DNA of 13,426 bases. It comes from Hydrogenothermus sp964516095 (GTDB lineage Bacteria; Aquificota; Aquificia; Aquificales; Hydrogenothermaceae). Under the pieces are notes generated by a model, which saw only the letters and a list, made by a program, of their open reading frames with translations, made no database searches and was not told where the DNA came from. Made by a program: the position numbers and the translations under genes. Location: positions 1 to 13,426 of the forward strand of contig CAZEYS010000042.1 of the NCBI GenBank assembly GCA_964516095.1. Direction: 5' to 3'. Shown here one piece after another: positions 1 to 6,476 of the stretch. Position 1 is the stretch's first letter. Every line of letters starts with the position of its first letter.

Positions 1-123
1 TGGATTAATCCTGATTGTGGATTAAAAACAAGAGGATGGGAAGAAACAATACCTTCTCTAAGAAACATGGTAAAAGTTGCAAAAATTTTAAGAGAAAAAT
101 ACGGAGAAAAATACGATTGGTAA
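1..123 (+). CDS. metE: Cobalamin-independent methionine synthase, C-terminal end (partial)
   Basis: Only the last 40 codons are in the window; the reading frame is open from base 1 and stops with TAA at 121-123. The peptide starts WINPDCGLKTR, the signature of the MetE C-terminal barrel. In the known family the Cys of NPDCGLKTR is a zinc ligand that activates homocysteine for methyl transfer from 5-methyltetrahydrofolate polyglutamate. The rest (SLRNMVKVAKILREKYG) fits the final helix. A shorter, archaeal-type MetE core protein would look the same here, so full-length MetE is an inference. The gene converges on the minus-strand porin gene that ends at 174. Its own terminator is unclear: the hairpin at 129-148 lacks a good U-tract on this strand. 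Confidence 0.85.
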   Translation, partial: WINPDCGLKTRGWEETIPSLRNMVKVAKILREKYGEKYDW

Positions 124-148
124 AAAAAAAGGGGCCATACGGCCCCTT
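122..148 (-). terminator. Rho-independent terminator of the P-II/amtB/porin operon
   Basis: An 8-bp perfect stem, AAGGGGCC/GGCCCCTT (129-136 with 141-148), closes a 4-nt loop. Read on the minus strand it is followed at once by a run of nine U (complement of 122-130). It begins 25 nt after the porin stop codon at 174. Read on the plus strand the hairpin is followed by TTAAAAAATC, so it would terminate metE only weakly. Confidence 0.88.
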
Positions 149-173
149 AAAAAATCAATTCTTTTTTTATAAC

Positions 174-1151
174 TTAGAATAAAAATCCAGCTTCTACACC
201 AGCTGATAATCTGTTATCTTTTGGATTTCCATTTTTATCGACAAACGTATTTTTATCAGTAGAAGCATAAGCAACTTCAGCTCTTATATAAGTATTTTTA
301 GAAGGTCTGTAGGTAGGAGTAATAGTGAATGTCCATGCATTGTCTCCGTTAACTCCATATATTCCACTTGTTCCATCGTCTACATATTCAATTCTAACAG
401 GAATTTCTATACTGTCCATATCAAGGCCTGCGTATATTGCAACACCCCATGCACTATCATCATTTCCTGGAGTTTTAGCAGTGTCATCTAACCACTGGTA
501 GTCAAAATTAGCACCGACTTCAAATCCTTCAATATTAACACTTAACACTACATCAATCAGGTTTTTCCATGCTGAATAATCGAAGTAAGATAGTGCATAA
601 TCTACACCTTGAAGGTTTCCTGTGATACCTGCTGCAAATGCATCACCTGTACCATCTTGGTTATACTCAGCATAAACACTTGTTCCTTCCATCACATCGT
701 AAGAAACTCTTGCTCCTGGATATACTACAGGTTGTGCATTCCAAACCAACCCAAACATGTAGTTTTTATTTTCATATGTATGGAACAGTTCATATCCAAC
801 GTTAGTTAAGAGTTTACCAGCATCAATAGTTAATCCTTCTACAGGTTTAAGAGAAACCCATCCGTACTCAAATCCAAAGGTAGCATTTGGATTTGGATCA
901 AAGAAAGTTGGCTGTTTTGTTCTGCCTATACCAGCTTTGAAAGTTATTGGAGAGTTAGTTTTAGCTTCAAGGTCTATTCCAAAGTTTGTTACAGTAAAGT
1001 AGTCATTTGCTGGACTATTAGTAGTATAGAAGTATCCTCCTGTAATCCCACCAGACATTTCAATGTCACTATTGGCAACAGTTATACTTCCTGCACTGGC
1101 AGTTCCTACAGTAAATAGTCCTGCCGCTGCTAAACTTAGTATTTTTTTCAA
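174..1151 (-). CDS. Outer-membrane beta-barrel porin (OmpL/BBP2-like)
   Basis: The start is set at the TTG at 1151, which follows an ideal AAGGAGGT site. A longer in-frame opening to 1214 would overlap amtB and add residues before the signal peptide. The resulting 325-residue protein begins MKKILSL and has a classic signal peptide ending near TASA (about residue 20). The mature part is rich in Gly, Tyr, Asn and Asp, with alternating hydrophobic strands typical of a beta-barrel and no hydrophobic helices. It ends in Phe (AGFLF), the usual outer-membrane assembly signal. The pattern resembles the putative beta-barrel porin-2/OmpL-like family, a recognition made by eye. It lies 25 bp after amtB on the same strand and before the operon terminator, so it is probably co-transcribed with the ammonium genes. 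A role in passing ammonium or another nitrogen source is inference. Confidence 0.82.
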   Translation of the reverse strand: MKKILSLAAAGLFTVGTASAGSITVANSDIEMSGGITGGYFYTTNSPANDYFTVTNFGIDLEAKTNSPITFKAGIGRTKQPTFFDPNPNATFGFEYGWVSLKPVEGLTIDAGKLLTNVGYELFHTYENKNYMFGLVWNAQPVVYPGARVSYDVMEGTSVYAEYNQDGTGDAFAAGITGNLQGVDYALSYFDYSAWKNLIDVVLSVNIEGFEVGANFDYQWLDDTAKTPGNDDSAWGVAIYAGLDMDSIEIPVRIEYVDDGTSGIYGVNGDNAWTFTITPTYRPSKNTYIRAEVAYASTDKNTFVDKNGNPKDNRLSAGVEAGFLF

Positions 1152-1176
1152 TTTACTTACCTCCTTGCATGTGATT

Positions 1177-2469
1177 TTATAAATTAAAGCCTCTTTCTCC
1201 ATGTACTTCTTCATCGAGGCCTATTGTTTCAGTTTCTTCATCAACTCTTGCACCACCAGTTATAGCAGATGCGATAAAGTATAGTATTGTAGTCATTATA
1301 GCAGTAAACACGATTGTAAACAATACTGATTCTATTTGAACAATTATCTGTCCAATTCTATCACCATTTTGAAGTGGTGAACCATCCCATGCAAGAGATT
1401 GAAGTGCAAAAAATCCGGTAGCTATAGCTCCCCAGATTCCTGCAAGTCCGTGAACTCCAAATGCATCTAAAGAATCATCATATCCGATAGCTTTCTTAAG
1501 AACATAAACACCAAACCATCCAACTATACCAGCTACAAGTCCAATTATTAACGCACCCACAACATTAACAAATCCAGCAGCAGGAGTTATTGCAACTAAA
1601 CCAGCTATTGCTCCTGATGCAGCTCCTAAAAGAGTTGGTTTTTTAGCTGTAATCCACTCCATCATTACCCACGAAATTAAAGCTGCTGCAGTAGCTAAGT
1701 TTGTAGTTAGTAATGCGACACCTGCAACTTCATTTGCACCAAATGCAGAACCAGCATTAAATCCAAACCATCCAAACCATAATAATCCAGCACCCAATGC
1801 AGTTAACACAACAGAAGATGGTAAGATTGGAGCTTTTCTATAATCTTTTCTTTTACCTAAAAGTAGTGCTAAAACAAGACCAGTTACACCAGCATTAATA
1901 TGAACAACTGTACCACCAGCAAAGTCTAAAGCTCCAGCGTTGAATAAAAATCCTCCTCCCCAAACTACATGAGCAATAGGAGCATATACGAAGGTTATCC
2001 ATAGGATAACGAAAACTATCCATGTAGAGAATTTCATTCTTTCTATAACAGCTCCTGCTGCCAATGCAATTGTAATAGCTGCAAAAGTTGATTGGAAGGT
2101 TGCAAAAACCCATTCAGGATAAGTCCCACTTAATGTTTTATAGTCTACCCCTGACAGTAAGACTTTGCTAAGTCCACCAATTATTGCGTTTAACCCACCT
2201 CCGTCAGTGAAGGCAAGAGAGTATCCCCATAAAAACCACACAACAATAGCTACAGCATATGCCATTAGAACCATCATAACTGTATTTACCATATTCTTAA
2301 ATCTGGTCATACCACCATAGAAAAGGATTAATCCGCCAACTGTCATCAGAACTACAAAAGCTGTAGCAGTAATCATCCAGGCTGTATCACCTGTGTCTAA
2401 CTTTGCCTCATCGGCAAATGCTGAAAAAGGCAGCATAGAAAGAAGTGCCAATAAAACTTTGTTTTTCAT
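1177..2469 (-). CDS. amtB: Ammonium channel AmtB
   Basis: 430 residues. An N-terminal signal peptide (MKNKVLLALL to about SAFA, residue 19) precedes roughly eleven membrane segments, as in bacterial Amt proteins. Visible family motifs are LDFAGGTVVHINA (Asp182 and pore His190) and DAFGVHGLAG (second pore His340). These correspond to the twin histidines that conduct ammonia. The cytoplasmic tail (about 405-430) carries GLDEEVHGERGF, the conserved segment that contacts P-II proteins. The start is an ATG at 2469 behind AAGGAGGT. The gene follows the P-II gene by 38 bp and precedes the porin by 25 bp, so the three form one minus-strand operon. P-II is expected to bind the channel from the cytoplasm and close it when nitrogen is sufficient. 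No truncation or missing key residue is seen. Confidence 0.97.
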   Translation of the reverse strand: MKNKVLLALLSMLPFSAFADEAKLDTGDTAWMITATAFVVLMTVGGLILFYGGMTRFKNMVNTVMMVLMAYAVAIVVWFLWGYSLAFTDGGGLNAIIGGLSKVLLSGVDYKTLSGTYPEWVFATFQSTFAAITIALAAGAVIERMKFSTWIVFVILWITFVYAPIAHVVWGGGFLFNAGALDFAGGTVVHINAGVTGLVLALLLGKRKDYRKAPILPSSVVLTALGAGLLWFGWFGFNAGSAFGANEVAGVALLTTNLATAAALISWVMMEWITAKKPTLLGAASGAIAGLVAITPAAGFVNVVGALIIGLVAGIVGWFGVYVLKKAIGYDDSLDAFGVHGLAGIWGAIATGFFALQSLAWDGSPLQNGDRIGQIIVQIESVLFTIVFTAIMTTILYFIASAITGGARVDEETETIGLDEEVHGERGFNL

Positions 2470-2507
2470 TATTAAACCTCCTTTATAAATTTTTTTTGTA
2501 ATTCTTA

Positions 2508-2846
2508 TTAAAGAGCAGCTTCTCCTCTTTCTCCTGTTCTTATTCTTACAGCATCTTCAACAGGAATAATAAATATTTTTCCATCTCCTACTTTACCTGT
2601 TCTTGCAGATGTTTGTATAGCTTCTACTACTTTTTCGACCATTTCATCTGGAACTACAACTTCAAGTTTTATTTTCGGCAAAAAGTCAATTACATACTCT
2701 GCTCCTCTGTATAGTTCTGTATGTCCTTTCTGTCTACCAAATCCTTTTACTTCAGAGATAGTTATTCCTAAAACTCCAAGTTCTGTAATAGCCTCTTTCA
2801 CTTCGTCTAATTTAAAAGGCTTAATAATTGCTTCTACTTTTTTCAT
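2508..2846 (-). CDS. glnB: Nitrogen regulatory protein P-II (GlnB/GlnK)
   Basis: 112 residues, the normal P-II length. It has the N-terminal MKKVEAIIKPFKLDEVKEAI strand and helix, and a T-loop (about 37-55) with Tyr51 in RGAEYVIDFLPK, the uridylylation site in proteobacterial homologues. It also has a B-loop TGKVGDGKIF (about 83-92) and a C-terminal RIRTGERGEAAL. These build the trimeric ATP/ADP and 2-oxoglutarate sensor. Lys3 and Asp54 look GlnB-like, while linkage to amtB is typical of GlnK, so the GlnB/GlnK naming is a matter of convention. The ATG at 2846 follows GTGGAGG. It is the first gene of the operon and is expected to gate AmtB. A sigma-54-like promoter and an NtrC-type palindrome lie upstream at 2889-2972. 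Confidence 0.97.
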   Translation of the reverse strand: MKKVEAIIKPFKLDEVKEAITELGVLGITISEVKGFGRQKGHTELYRGAEYVIDFLPKIKLEVVVPDEMVEKVVEAIQTSARTGKVGDGKIFIIPVEDAVRIRTGERGEAAL

Positions 2847-2888
2847 GGCTTGGTTCCTCCACTTAAAATTTTTCTATTTTACTTTTGA

Positions 2889-2905
2889 TACAAATTTTAT
2901 GCCAA
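2889..2905 (-). promoter_or_regulatory. Putative sigma-54 (-24/-12) promoter of the glnB-amtB-porin operon
   Basis: Read on the minus strand the site is TTGGCATAAAATTTGTA. It matches the TGGCACG-N4-TTGCW consensus at TGGCA and TTG with the correct spacing, and differs mainly at the -12 C (T here). The predicted transcription start is near 2878, leaving a leader of about 31 nt that contains the GGAGG of glnB. An inverted repeat, CCAATA-N6-TATTGG (2902-2919), overlaps the -24 element. This is motif matching by eye. The same 13-bp core recurs 69 bp upstream, so a duplicated operator is an alternative reading. Confidence 0.55.
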
Positions 2906-2955
2906 TATTAACTTATTGGTATTTTTAAAGTTTTTATCTATTTTTTGTTTAAAAA

Positions 2956-2972
2956 TGCACAAATTTTATGCA
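2956..2972 (-). promoter_or_regulatory. Putative NtrC-type enhancer site upstream of glnB
   Basis: A 17-bp imperfect palindrome, TGCATAAAATTTGTGCA on the minus strand, has 8-bp arms matching at 7 of 8 positions around one central base. Its architecture (TGCA at both ends, 17 bp, GTGCA right half) is that of enterobacterial NtrC sites such as those at glnA. It is centred about 86 bp upstream of the start site predicted from the sigma-54-like element, a normal enhancer distance. Binding by an NtrC-family activator is inferred. Confidence 0.5.
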
Positions 2973-2995
2973 AAAATACAACCTTTAGGCATTGT

Positions 2996-3889
2996 TCAGT
3001 CTTTGGTTTTCTTTAAAAGATAGTAAACAACGCCAAGTATTAATAGTATCCCTCCATAAGCTAACAGTTTTTTTATATCTTCAGGAGTAAGAGAAACAAT
3101 AAGTATTTTCCTTATTATTGCAGCAAGAGCTACACTTACAAAAGCAGTTATTGCAAACCCTCCACCTTTAAGATACTTTATTTCTTCATTCATAAGTTCT
3201 ATTACCGCCCATAAAATCAAAAGACTACCGAGAGTTGTTATAATACCTGCTTCGAAAGGTACTTCTCCAGCTATAAGTAAATACATATCGTATAAAAATA
3301 ATCCAACTGCTAAAAAAGAAATAAATATTAAGGCAACAAGAAGTGCCATATCAAGTAAATCTGTAAATCTTTTAGATATCTTTAAAAGACTTCTTTCCAG
3401 TTTAGAAAACTGCAAATACCTGCTTATTTCTTCTTCTATATAGGATTCTGTAAGAATATCCAAATTAATATCTAACAGTTTACCAAGTGACTCCACATAC
3501 AAGTTTCTTTTCCTTGAATAACCAAATTCTTCATTTATTTTAGAAATAAACCATCTTCTAATAAAATTAAAAGATGCATTAATATAGTGGTTGGGTATTC
3601 CAAGTTTATCGTGTATTTCACCAATTTTTCTTAATTTTTCAAAGTACCTTTCATCATAATTACCAGAGAATAAATCTATATACCACTGTCTTATTTTTTC
3701 ATCATGCCTTTTTACTGTTTCTTCATCTTTAAAAAACTTTTTTATATCTGGAAATCTGAATACAAAATCATAAAAATCCTTTGAAAATTCATTTATATAC
3801 TTTTCCATATAGGGCTTAAGTTCCTTCAGTCTTTCTACATCTTTATCACTAAACTCGTAATCTTTTTTTAGCTGCTCTATACTTTCCAT
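2996..3889 (-). CDS. Globin-coupled sensor fused to a PsiE-like membrane domain
   Basis: 297 residues in two parts. Residues 1-160 form an all-helical sensor-globin/protoglobin domain. The segment KIGEIHDKLGIPNHYI (88-103) matches the globin-coupled sensor pattern, with His93 as the expected proximal heme ligand. Residues about 180-292 hold four hydrophobic segments (about 181-206, 213-233, 246-266, 275-292). Signatures such as LWAVIELMNEEIKYL and ALAAIIRKILI resemble the PsiE family (phosphate-starvation-inducible E). A heme-based gas or redox signal passing to a membrane domain is inference; PsiE itself has no known activity. The ATG at 3889 has only a modest AAGG upstream. The gene precedes glnB on the same strand but is separated by 149 bp that carry glnB's regulatory sites, so it is probably a separate unit. 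Confidence 0.78.
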   Translation of the reverse strand: MESIEQLKKDYEFSDKDVERLKELKPYMEKYINEFSKDFYDFVFRFPDIKKFFKDEETVKRHDEKIRQWYIDLFSGNYDERYFEKLRKIGEIHDKLGIPNHYINASFNFIRRWFISKINEEFGYSRKRNLYVESLGKLLDINLDILTESYIEEEISRYLQFSKLERSLLKISKRFTDLLDMALLVALIFISFLAVGLFLYDMYLLIAGEVPFEAGIITTLGSLLILWAVIELMNEEIKYLKGGGFAITAFVSVALAAIIRKILIVSLTPEDIKKLLAYGGILLILGVVYYLLKKTKD

Positions 3890-3942
3890 TTTTTTATACC
3901 TTTTTGCTTTTTTTCTTATTTTATCCTAAAACCACATTAACC

Positions 3943-3971
3943 TTCACTACAAACCAGTATGAAGTTATAAT
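3943..3971 (+). promoter_or_regulatory. Sigma-70-type promoter of the SCO1-to-TruD gene run
   Basis: A -35 element TTCACT (3943-3948, four of six consensus bases) and a perfect -10 TATAAT (3966-3971) are separated by exactly 17 bp. The predicted start is near 3978, about 29 nt before the TTG start at 4007, with a GAGGAG ribosome site (3992-3997) between them. No operator-like repeat is evident. Confidence 0.62.
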
Positions 3972-4006
3972 TAAAACAGATAAAACTATTTGAGGAGTGT
4001 TTACAA

Positions 4007-4612
4007 TTGAGAAAGATACTTTACATTTTTTTAACCGTTTTAACTGTTTCTTTCAGTAGTTTCTCCCTTGAAGGTTCTACGAAAGGATTTCCCAAAAAAG
4101 CTCCAGAAATAAAAAATCTTGTAACAGATGAAGGAAAACCCTTTAGCTTATCTCAATATAAAGGAAAAGTGATTATCATGACTTATGGATATACTCACTG
4201 CCCACACGTGTGTCCTACAATAATGGCTTATTTAAAACAAGTAGAAGATAAACTTAATAGGGATGGTTATAAAGGTAGATATGTAATTATTTTTGTAAGT
4301 GTTGACCCAAAGGATGATACAGTAAAAAGGCTACAATCCTATAAAAAAATGCACGGTTTTAAAGATTTTATCTTTTTAACAGGTTCTGAAAAAGCTCTGA
4401 AAAAAGTCTGGAACGATTACAACGTTTATGTTGAGGACAAGGGTATCATGGAAATGAAACACGGTGATAAGGTTATGAGACATAGAATGATAAACCACAC
4501 AGCGAAAGTTACAATAATAGATAAAAAAGGAAACATTAGAGAAGAGTTTTTAGGTATGTATTTACCTGTAGACAAAATAGTAAAAGATGTAGAAAAACTA
4601 ATAAATGAATAA
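4007..4612 (+). CDS. SCO1/SenC/PrrC family copper chaperone
   Basis: 201 residues, starting at TTG 4007 behind GAGGAG. A hydrophobic N-terminal segment (about 3-20) is a signal peptide or membrane anchor facing the periplasm. The thioredoxin-like fold follows, with the copper-binding CxxxC in GYTHCPHVCP (Cys65 and Cys69) and the third ligand His164 in MINHTAKVTIID. SVDPKDDT (98-105) is another family hallmark. The known role is delivery of copper to the CuA centre of cytochrome c oxidase, or related thiol redox work. The gene heads a six-gene plus-strand run and its last codons overlap the next gene by 8 nt. No oxidase subunit lies in the window. Confidence 0.93.
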   Translation: MRKILYIFLTVLTVSFSSFSLEGSTKGFPKKAPEIKNLVTDEGKPFSLSQYKGKVIIMTYGYTHCPHVCPTIMAYLKQVEDKLNRDGYKGRYVIIFVSVDPKDDTVKRLQSYKKMHGFKDFIFLTGSEKALKKVWNDYNVYVEDKGIMEMKHGDKVMRHRMINHTAKVTIIDKKGNIREEFLGMYLPVDKIVKDVEKLINE

Positions 4613-5468
4613 TAAAAAGATAAAGATCAGTAAAAAGACCAAATCGAAAATAGTATATTCGATAATTTTAATTGTTTTCGCGTTAACTTTTAGATTTTTA
4701 CCAGATGAAATTGCATTACTGGATAAGAAAGGAGACCAGTATTTTAATACTGCAATAAAAGAAACTTTTGTATTATATGGAATAACACGACTAACCAATG
4801 CTTTAGTATCTGTTGCAAAAGATACTCAGATTACGATAACTCCTGCTGGATTAGGAATTACGCTTTCTATTGGACAGGTATTAGACCCACTTGATGATGC
4901 GACAGAAAGACTTTCTACTGTTTTAACCATTTCTTTTTCCTTATTAGGATTTATGAAAATACTTAAGGAAATTTTGACAGTTTCTTCTTTCAAGATTATA
5001 TCCTATCTACTTGTATTTTTAGCTTTGAGCGTATGGATAAAGTTCTTAGAACCTTTAAAAAAAGTGTTTATAACAGTAGTTATACTTATAATTTCTTTGC
5101 GAATTGCATTACCTATATGTGGTTTTATTAATGATTATCTCTATGAGAATTTTTTTCAGACAAAAATAGAAGAAAACCTAAAAACGTTTCAGGGTTTAAA
5201 AGATATAGGTAAGCAAATAAACCCTGAAGATGATAACATTTTTAGCTTTAAAAAGAAAATTGAAAATACCACAGAAATAGCTCATTATATATGGGAAAAT
5301 AGGTCTGCCTTTATAAAAGCAATTATAAATTTTATTATTTTAGAAGTTTCTCTTATAGCACTACAGGTCATTATTTTACCTTTAGGTACATTTTTAACTA
5401 TATATACCTTATTTAACTCTATTTTTAAAAGCAATTATTTTTCTTTAAGGAGAGTAAATTGGATATAA
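4605..5468 (+). CDS. Integral membrane protein of unrecognised family
   Basis: 287 residues; I do not recognise the family with confidence. A basic N-terminus (NNKKIKISKKTKSK) precedes a first hydrophobic helix (about 14-32). A mostly soluble stretch follows (33-100), ending in GLGITLSIGQVLDPLDDATERLS, which looks like a conserved motif. Then come helices at about 103-121, 128-147 and 152-171, a charged region (183-225), and a C-terminal hydrophobic segment (about 238-271). The ATG overlaps the SCO1 stop by 8 nt and has no clear ribosome site, which suggests translational coupling. Its end overlaps the ExbB-like gene by 10 nt. This packing suggests a partnership with the ExbB-like protein, but that is inference from position only. 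Confidence 0.75.
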   Translation: MNNKKIKISKKTKSKIVYSIILIVFALTFRFLPDEIALLDKKGDQYFNTAIKETFVLYGITRLTNALVSVAKDTQITITPAGLGITLSIGQVLDPLDDATERLSTVLTISFSLLGFMKILKEILTVSSFKIISYLLVFLALSVWIKFLEPLKKVFITVVILIISLRIALPICGFINDYLYENFFQTKIEENLKTFQGLKDIGKQINPEDDNIFSFKKKIENTTEIAHYIWENRSAFIKAIINFIILEVSLIALQVIILPLGTFLTIYTLFNSIFKSNYFSLRRVNWI

Positions 5469-5926
5469 CAAAGGTTTTACTCAAAGCTGCTCTTATAGGT
5501 GAAAAACCTGTTTTATATCTGCTTATACTAATGAGCATTATTTCATTAGCTGTCATTATCGAAAGGGCTATAAACATTAAGAGAATCGAAAAAAATATGC
5601 TTTCCTATAAACCTATAGAGCTAAAACTTGCTCTTGAAAAAAGGCTTGGCATACTTGCAACTTTCGGTAATAATGCTCCTTTCATAGGTCTTTTCGGAAC
5701 AGTTTTAGGAGTAATGCAAGCATTTCACGACCTTGGAAATTCTCCTGAGTTTGGAGTGAAAGTTGTAATGGAAGGAATATCAGAAGCCTTAGTTGCCACA
5801 GCCTTAGGTTTGTTTGTGGCTATACCTTCTGTTATGGCTTATAACTACTTTGTGAGAAAGATAAAAACAATTATATTAATATATGAAGATAAGAAAAGGC
5901 TAAATCCAGAAATAGAAAATACATAG
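5459..5926 (+). CDS. Small ExbB/TolQ/MotA-family inner-membrane proton-channel protein
   Basis: 155 residues, starting at TTG 5459 with AAGGAGAG just upstream (5447-5454). Three membrane segments are visible: about 17-37, 73-89 (APFIGLFGTVLGVMQAF) and 106-131 (starting GISEALVATALGLFVAIPSV). The last two carry the family signature GLFGTV and the Ser-Glu-Ala-Leu...AIP motif. Glu109 aligns by eye with the functional TM3 glutamate of E. coli ExbB. Family members form the pentameric stator that couples proton flow to ExbD/TolR. It is shorter than E. coli ExbB, but small versions are common outside the proteobacteria. No ExbD/TolR, TonB or receptor gene is adjacent, which is unusual. It could drive the upstream membrane protein or use an ExbD encoded elsewhere. 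Confidence 0.88.
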   Translation: MDITKVLLKAALIGEKPVLYLLILMSIISLAVIIERAINIKRIEKNMLSYKPIELKLALEKRLGILATFGNNAPFIGLFGTVLGVMQAFHDLGNSPEFGVKVVMEGISEALVATALGLFVAIPSVMAYNYFVRKIKTIILIYEDKKRLNPEIENT

Positions 5927-5940
5927 GAAGGAGGGTTTTA

Positions 5941-6426
5941 ATGATGCCTAATAGCCAAAGGAAAGACAAACTTATAAAAGAGTATATTCATGACCCTTAT
6001 TTTACTAAAGAAAAATATGTGGATCCTTCTGTTTGCAAGAAATGTGGAGTAGTCTTTCACGATGGGATATTTCAATGGATAAATGGCAAATTAAAAAATG
6101 CAAAAGAAATAGTATGCCCAGCATGTAGAAGAATAGAGGATAAATATGAAGGAGGAGTTGTTTATTTAGAAGGAGAGTTCTTAAACAGTCACAAAGATGA
6201 AATTATAAACTTAATAAAGAACGTAGAAAAAGAAGAAATAGCTTATAGACCTTTGGAAAGAATAATAGAGATAAAAGAGGAAGATGGGAAAATAATAATA
6301 ACTACAACTTATGAACATATAGCAAGAAGAATTGGAGAGGCTGTTCACAAAGCTTATAAAGGCGAACTCAATATGCAGTACCCAGAAGGGTGGAAATATG
6401 TAAGAGTACACTGGAAAAGAAACTGA
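5941..6426 (+). CDS. Zinc-ribbon protein of the BCAM0308/NMD3-like family
   Basis: 161 residues. The ATG at 5941 follows GGAAGGAGGG (5926-5935); a second ATG at 5944 is also possible. Four cysteines in two CxxC pairs, VCKKC (Cys32, Cys35) and VCPAC (Cys59, Cys62), form a likely zinc ribbon. The second half has EIINLIKNVEKEEIAYRPLERI, ITTTYEHIARRIGEAV and a C-terminal VRVHWKRN, matching the conserved bacterial family I know as BCAM0308-like, distantly related to the zinc region of NMD3. No biochemical function is established to my knowledge; an RNA or ribosome link is speculative. It lies 14 bp after the ExbB-like gene and 50 bp before queH. Confidence 0.7.
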   Translation: MMPNSQRKDKLIKEYIHDPYFTKEKYVDPSVCKKCGVVFHDGIFQWINGKLKNAKEIVCPACRRIEDKYEGGVVYLEGEFLNSHKDEIINLIKNVEKEEIAYRPLERIIEIKEEDGKIIITTTYEHIARRIGEAVHKAYKGELNMQYPEGWKYVRVHWKRN

Positions 6427-6476
6427 AATTGATTAATAATATTAACCCTTAAATTTAGATAGGAGAAAGCCAGCAA

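Noticed and set aside
1152..1214. Upstream extension of the porin reading frame
   Set aside because: It would overlap amtB and put about 20 polar residues before a clear signal peptide; the TTG at 1151 has a perfect ribosome site.
2978..2995. Weak hairpin (ACAA...TTGT with CC/GG) after the globin-PsiE gene, followed by ATTTTT on the minus strand
   Set aside because: The stem needs a bulge and is short and AT-rich; not strong enough to call a terminator.
6424..6450. TTAATAATATTAA palindrome after the zinc-ribbon gene as a terminator or operator
   Set aside because: Pure A/T palindrome without a U-tract or GC stem; not distinguishable from background.
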